Assembly (NCBI RefSeq): GCF_021513175.1
Contig: NZ_CP090953.1
Location: forward strand, 2,042,501-2,106,500
Direction: 5' to 3'
Source of the DNA: Sphingomonas sp. S2-65
Lineage (GTDB): Bacteria > Pseudomonadota > Alphaproteobacteria > Sphingomonadales > Sphingomonadaceae
Length of the DNA stretch: 64,000 nt
The notes below the pieces were generated by a model. That model was not told the DNA's origin and ran no database searches. It saw only the letters and a program-made list of their open reading frames with translations. The translations under genes were made by a program, and so were the position numbers. Positions 62,379-64,000 of this stretch are shown piece after piece. How positions within the stretch are numbered: position 1 is the stretch's first letter; every line of letters begins with the position of its first letter.

Positions 62379-64000
62379 CTACTCCTTGGCTTGGGGATCG
62401 GGGAATTGGGGGAGCAGCGCCGCGGCCCAGTCGAGGCCGGCGTCATCAAGGAACCTGGCGGCGAAACCAGCCCGGCCATGCTCGGCGAGCAGCGTATCAA
62501 TACGCATTAGGGTGGCGGGGTCGGAGGCGCCGCACAGCGCCAGGGCGATGGGCCCCAGGCCCAGCTCGAACAGCCGGTTTCCCGCCGACGACTGCAGGTA
62601 ATAATGCCGCTTGGGCGTGGCCCGGCTGACGAGCTCGATCTGCCGGTCGTTCAGCCCAAACCGCTCGTACGCGGCGCGGCCCTGCGGTTCGATCGCCGCG
62701 GCATTGGGAAGCAGGATGCGCTGCGGGCAGCTCTCGATGATTGCCGGCGCGATGCCGCTGTCGGCAATGTCCGCGAGACTCTGGCTTGCGAAGATCACCG
62801 CGACATTCTTCTTGCGGAGCGTCTTGAGCCACTCGCGAATGCGCGCGGCGAACAGGGGATGGTCGAGGAACTTCCAGGCCTCGTCCAGGATCAACAGCGT
62901 CGGGCGGCCGGTGAACCGCTCCTCCAGCCGGTGAAACAGATAGGTCAGGACGGGTGCGACCACGCTGCCCGTGCCCATCAGCGCCTCAGTCTCGAAGCAC
63001 TGGACGTCGGCCATGCGAAGATCGTCCTCCGCGGCGTCGAGCAGCCGGCCGAACGGACCCTCGAGCGTGTAGGGCGCGAGTGCCGAGCGGAGCGCCGTGG
63101 ACTGGAGCAGCAGCGCGAGACCGGTGAGGGTACGCTCCTCGATCGGGGCGCTCGCGAGGCTGGTCAGCGCCGACCAGACCGCTTCCTTCACCTCGGGGGT
63201 AACCGCGACCTTCTCATGGGCCATCAGTGCGCCGACCCACTCGGCGGCCCAGGCACGCTCCTCTTCCCGGTCGATCCCGGCCAGCGGCTGGAAGGCGATC
63301 GTTTCACCGGCATCGCCGCCGAGTCCGAGGCCGTGATGCCCGCCGCCCATCGCCAGCGTCGCCGCGCGCGCCGAGCGTCCCATGTCGAAAACGTAGACCT
63401 GGCTGCCTGGGTAGCGGCGGAACTGCAGCGCAATCAGCGCGAGGAGGACCGACTTGCCCGCGCCCGTGGGTCCGACGATCATCATGTGGCCGACATCGCC
63501 GACATGCGTCGACAGGCGGAAGGGAGTCGAGCCGCTGGTCTCGACAAGGAGTAGCGGCGGCCCATCGAGATGGCGGTTACGTACCGGCCCCGCCCAGACG
63601 CTCGATAGCGGCATCAGGTGCGCCAGGTTGAGCGTGTGGACGAGCGGCTGCCGGACATTGGCATAGACCTGCCCCGGCAGGCTCGACAGCCACGCCTCAA
63701 CGGCATTCACGCCTTCCCGGATGCAGGTAAAGCCGAGGCCGTTGACGATCCGCTCGACCGCGCGAACTTGGTCCTCGACCCGCGCGCGATGCGCGTCGGC
63801 CACGGTGATCGTGGTGGTCAGGTAGCCAAAGGCAACATGGTCGCCGCCGAGCGCTTGGAGTGCCAGATCTGCATCGACCATCTTATTGTCGGCGTCGCTG
63901 TCGAGCAGCTGGACCGGCTGGTTGTAGATCACTTCGCGGAGCATCGCGGTGACCGATTTGCGCTTGTTGAACCATTGCCGGCGCAACCGGGTCAGCACCT
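62379..64000 (-). CDS. trbE: conjugal transfer ATPase TrbE (VirB4 family), N-terminus outside window
   Basis: The C-terminal ~540 residues of the T4SS motor ATPase. Walker A is GPTGAGKSVLLALIALQFRR, Walker B is PTLLILDEAWKFLDHPLF, and the ASQSLADI glutamine-containing motif follows. The gene runs through the right edge, and the last in-frame GTG there is internal. Usual TrbE length is ~820 residues, so about a third is missing. It is the most upstream trb gene seen here; trbD, trbC and trbB should come next. Confidence 0.93.
   Translation of the reverse strand, partial: VLTRLRRQWFNKRKSVTAMLREVIYNQPVQLLDSDADNKMVDADLALQALGGDHVAFGYLTTTITVADAHRARVEDQVRAVERIVNGLGFTCIREGVNAVEAWLSSLPGQVYANVRQPLVHTLNLAHLMPLSSVWAGPVRNRHLDGPPLLLVETSGSTPFRLSTHVGDVGHMMIVGPTGAGKSVLLALIALQFRRYPGSQVYVFDMGRSARAATLAMGGGHHGLGLGGDAGETIAFQPLAGIDREEERAWAAEWVGALMAHEKVAVTPEVKEAVWSALTSLASAPIEERTLTGLALLLQSTALRSALAPYTLEGPFGRLLDAAEDDLRMADVQCFETEALMGTGSVVAPVLTYLFHRLEERFTGRPTLLILDEAWKFLDHPLFAARIREWLKTLRKKNVAVIFASQSLADIADSGIAPAIIESCPQRILLPNAAAIEPQGRAAYERFGLNDRQIELVSRATPKRHYYLQSSAGNRLFELGLGPIALALCGASDPATLMRIDTLLAEHGRAGFAARFLDDAGLDWAAALLPQFPDPQAKE

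Larger units (their letters stand above)
51414..64000. mobile_element. left part of an integrative and conjugative element (ICE) at tRNA-Leu
   Basis: An integrase next to a tRNA, a cargo block (52987-56703) and a minus-strand trbE-J-L-F-G-I block with DUF2274 and an AlpA-like regulator together define an ICE with an RP4/Ti-type (trb) mating-pair apparatus. The missing trbB, trbC, trbD, traG and relaxase genes, and the right end, should lie beyond 64000. Confidence 0.85.

Overview
The window is a high-GC chromosome segment that looks like a Sphingomonas-type alphaproteobacterium (Sphingomonadaceae). Evidence is the codon bias, the family-level matches of nearly every product, the trb-type conjugation block common in sphingomonads, and several copies of GC-rich palindromic intergenic repeats. 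Genus is inferred from gene content, not from a marker gene.

Layout. 1-4.8 kb: an M61 peptidase cut by the left edge, a small membrane-anchored protein, a zinc-dependent medium-chain dehydrogenase and a Tat-exported Gfo/Idh/MocA oxidoreductase. 4.8-12.3 kb: two adjacent hybrid histidine kinases, the larger (1794 aa) with about ten HAMP units in a 92-residue tandem repeat. 12.5-13.4 kb: a small winged-helix-like protein and two small membrane proteins. 13.5-17.2 kb: a three-subunit molybdenum hydroxylase (PaoABC/YagTSR type). 17.2-24.3 kb: a carbohydrate block with a GH1-like protein, a GH1-RmlD fusion and a glycosyltransferase/UDP-galactopyranose-mutase fusion, separated by palindromic repeats. 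24.3-32.1 kb: housekeeping genes (ung, an ATP-dependent DNA ligase, a CsaA-like tRNA-binding protein, ubiG, aspartate kinase, a nitronate-monooxygenase-like enzyme) and exported proteins of unknown function.

32.2-39.4 kb is the most interesting region and reads as an undescribed RiPP (ribosomally synthesised, post-translationally modified peptide) locus. A 108-residue putative precursor peptide follows an AT-richer leader region. After it come three paralogous CX3CX2C radical SAM proteins with C-terminal auxiliary-cluster cysteines, a B12-binding radical SAM protein of the RiPP C-methyltransferase type (CX7CX2C) placed between the second and third, and a protein with two retropepsin-like DTG/DSG motifs. 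The five enzyme genes overlap or abut. A perfect 15-bp inverted repeat places the ribosome-binding site of the first enzyme gene in its loop and the start codon in its stem, which suggests post-transcriptional control of enzyme level relative to precursor.

39.4-51.3 kb: a type I methionine aminopeptidase paired with a ParD-like protein behind a palindromic operator, an exported M20 peptidase, gltD and gltB flanking two DUF2059 genes, uppP, and an NDUFA9-like NAD(P)-binding protein. At 51.3 kb lies tRNA-Leu(CAG), with a tyrosine integrase 165 bp downstream. The rest of the window is the left part of an integrative and conjugative element: cargo genes (YcaQ-like DNA glycosylase, AraC regulator, O-methyltransferase, frameshifted siderophore-interacting protein) and then, on the minus strand, trbE-J-L-F-G-I, DUF2274 and an AlpA-like regulator. 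The element continues beyond the right edge.
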